A DNA stretch of 64,000 nucleotides from an uncultured Clostridia bacterium (GTDB lineage: Bacteria > Bacillota > Clostridia > Saccharofermentanales > Saccharofermentanaceae), in the NCBI GenBank assembly GCA_946537885.1, contig CAMNGC010000002.1, forward strand, positions 1-64,000. The letters are read 5' to 3'. Shown piece by piece: positions 63,862 through 64,000 of the stretch (the first letter of the stretch is position 1; each line of letters starts with the position of its first letter). The translations under genes were made by a program, and so were the position numbers. The notes below the pieces were generated by a model that had not been told where the DNA came from, searched no databases, and saw only the letters and a program-made list of their open reading frames with translations.

Positions 63862-64000
63862 CGAGCATCTCCTTTCCGTCTTTCCGACAGGATGCGGGAA
63901 GCTTAGCTTCTTCCTTCATTACTTTTATGAGATCCTCGTAATCTTTACCGTCGGCTATCGCATAATTGATCAAGGCGCGAAGCTCACGGCTCATGCTTGC
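63830..64000 (-). CDS. C-terminal end of an unknown small protein, cut by the window edge
   Basis: The last 56 codons of an ORF run off the right edge, ending in TAA at 63830-63832, inside the first 32 bases of the SPL-like gene. The sequence (ELRALINYAIADGKDYEDLI and KLPASCRKDGKEMLGEF) is basic and helical, with GKEMLGEF near its end holding the AGGAG site for the GTG start. I recognise no family; its role may be tied to the SPL-like gene through overlap. Confidence 0.55.
   Translation of the reverse strand, partial: ASMSRELRALINYAIADGKDYEDLIKVMKEEAKLPASCRKDGKEMLGEFRRRLIFT

Overview
The window is a chromosomal segment of a low-to-moderate GC Firmicute, most likely an anaerobic Clostridia member (Lachnospiraceae or Oscillospiraceae-like gut or rumen lineage). 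The reasons are strong AGGAGG-type ribosome sites, the smc-ftsY-rnc-acpP cluster, a Gram-positive LexA box (GAAC-N4-GTTC), NADP-type glutamate dehydrogenase, lipoproteins with lipoboxes, and a secreted GH53 galactanase carrying DUF4214 repeats. This placement is inference from gene content. No rRNA is present, and one tRNA (Trp) is seen. Coding density is high: no stretch over 300 bases lacks a gene.

Layout. 1-6.7 kb: mixed-strand metabolism and transport: a Na+-coupled NSS transporter, branched-chain aminotransferase, a small lipoprotein, a MATE exporter, a 32-residue small protein, a VanX-like dipeptidase and an OB-fold-like lipoprotein. 6.8-12.2 kb: a sugar-type ABC importer operon (ATPase, two permeases, binding protein with an extra C-terminal membrane helix) behind a DUF2971 gene. 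12.3-16.3 kb: gdhA, then a small operon (sigma-region-4-like protein, DUF3846 protein, membrane protein) divergent from lexA and sharing its SOS box. 16.4-23.4 kb: miaB-mutS-mutL-miaA, four genes that overlap end to end. 23.6-27 kb: D,D-carboxypeptidase, a GNAT acetyltransferase, GtrA and UDP-galactopyranose mutase. 27.1-31.8 kb: pnp, nadE, rpsO, with folded 5' leaders before pnp and rpsO. 32-36.1 kb: a 1376-residue galactanase with three near-identical repeats and two LacI-type operators. 36.3-45.6 kb: ftsY-smc-rnc-acpP and pgsA-rimO-recX-recA. 45.7-52.6 kb: a long operon proC-rnhA-NUDIX-ftsK-pncC-murJ. 52.7-57.6 kb: tRNA-Trp, a membrane protein, an SDR, a PutP-type symporter and citrate synthase. 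57.6-64 kb: a DUF1848 radical SAM protein, uppP, a zinc-ribbon protein, a PP2C-like protein, a VWA-FHA membrane protein, an SDR and an SPL-like radical SAM protein, ending in a partial ORF.

How the genes work together. The core is DNA repair and SOS control (lexA, recA, recX, mutS, mutL), chromosome segregation (smc, ftsK), envelope building (murJ, uppP, pgsA, dacF, glf), RNA decay (pnp, rnc) and tRNA or ribosome modification (miaA, miaB, rimO). Accessory interest lies in the galactanase, the VWA-FHA/PP2C-like module, the SOS-linked sigma-like operon, the SPL-like/SDR pair and the folded pnp leader. I found no CRISPR array, insertion sequence or prophage.
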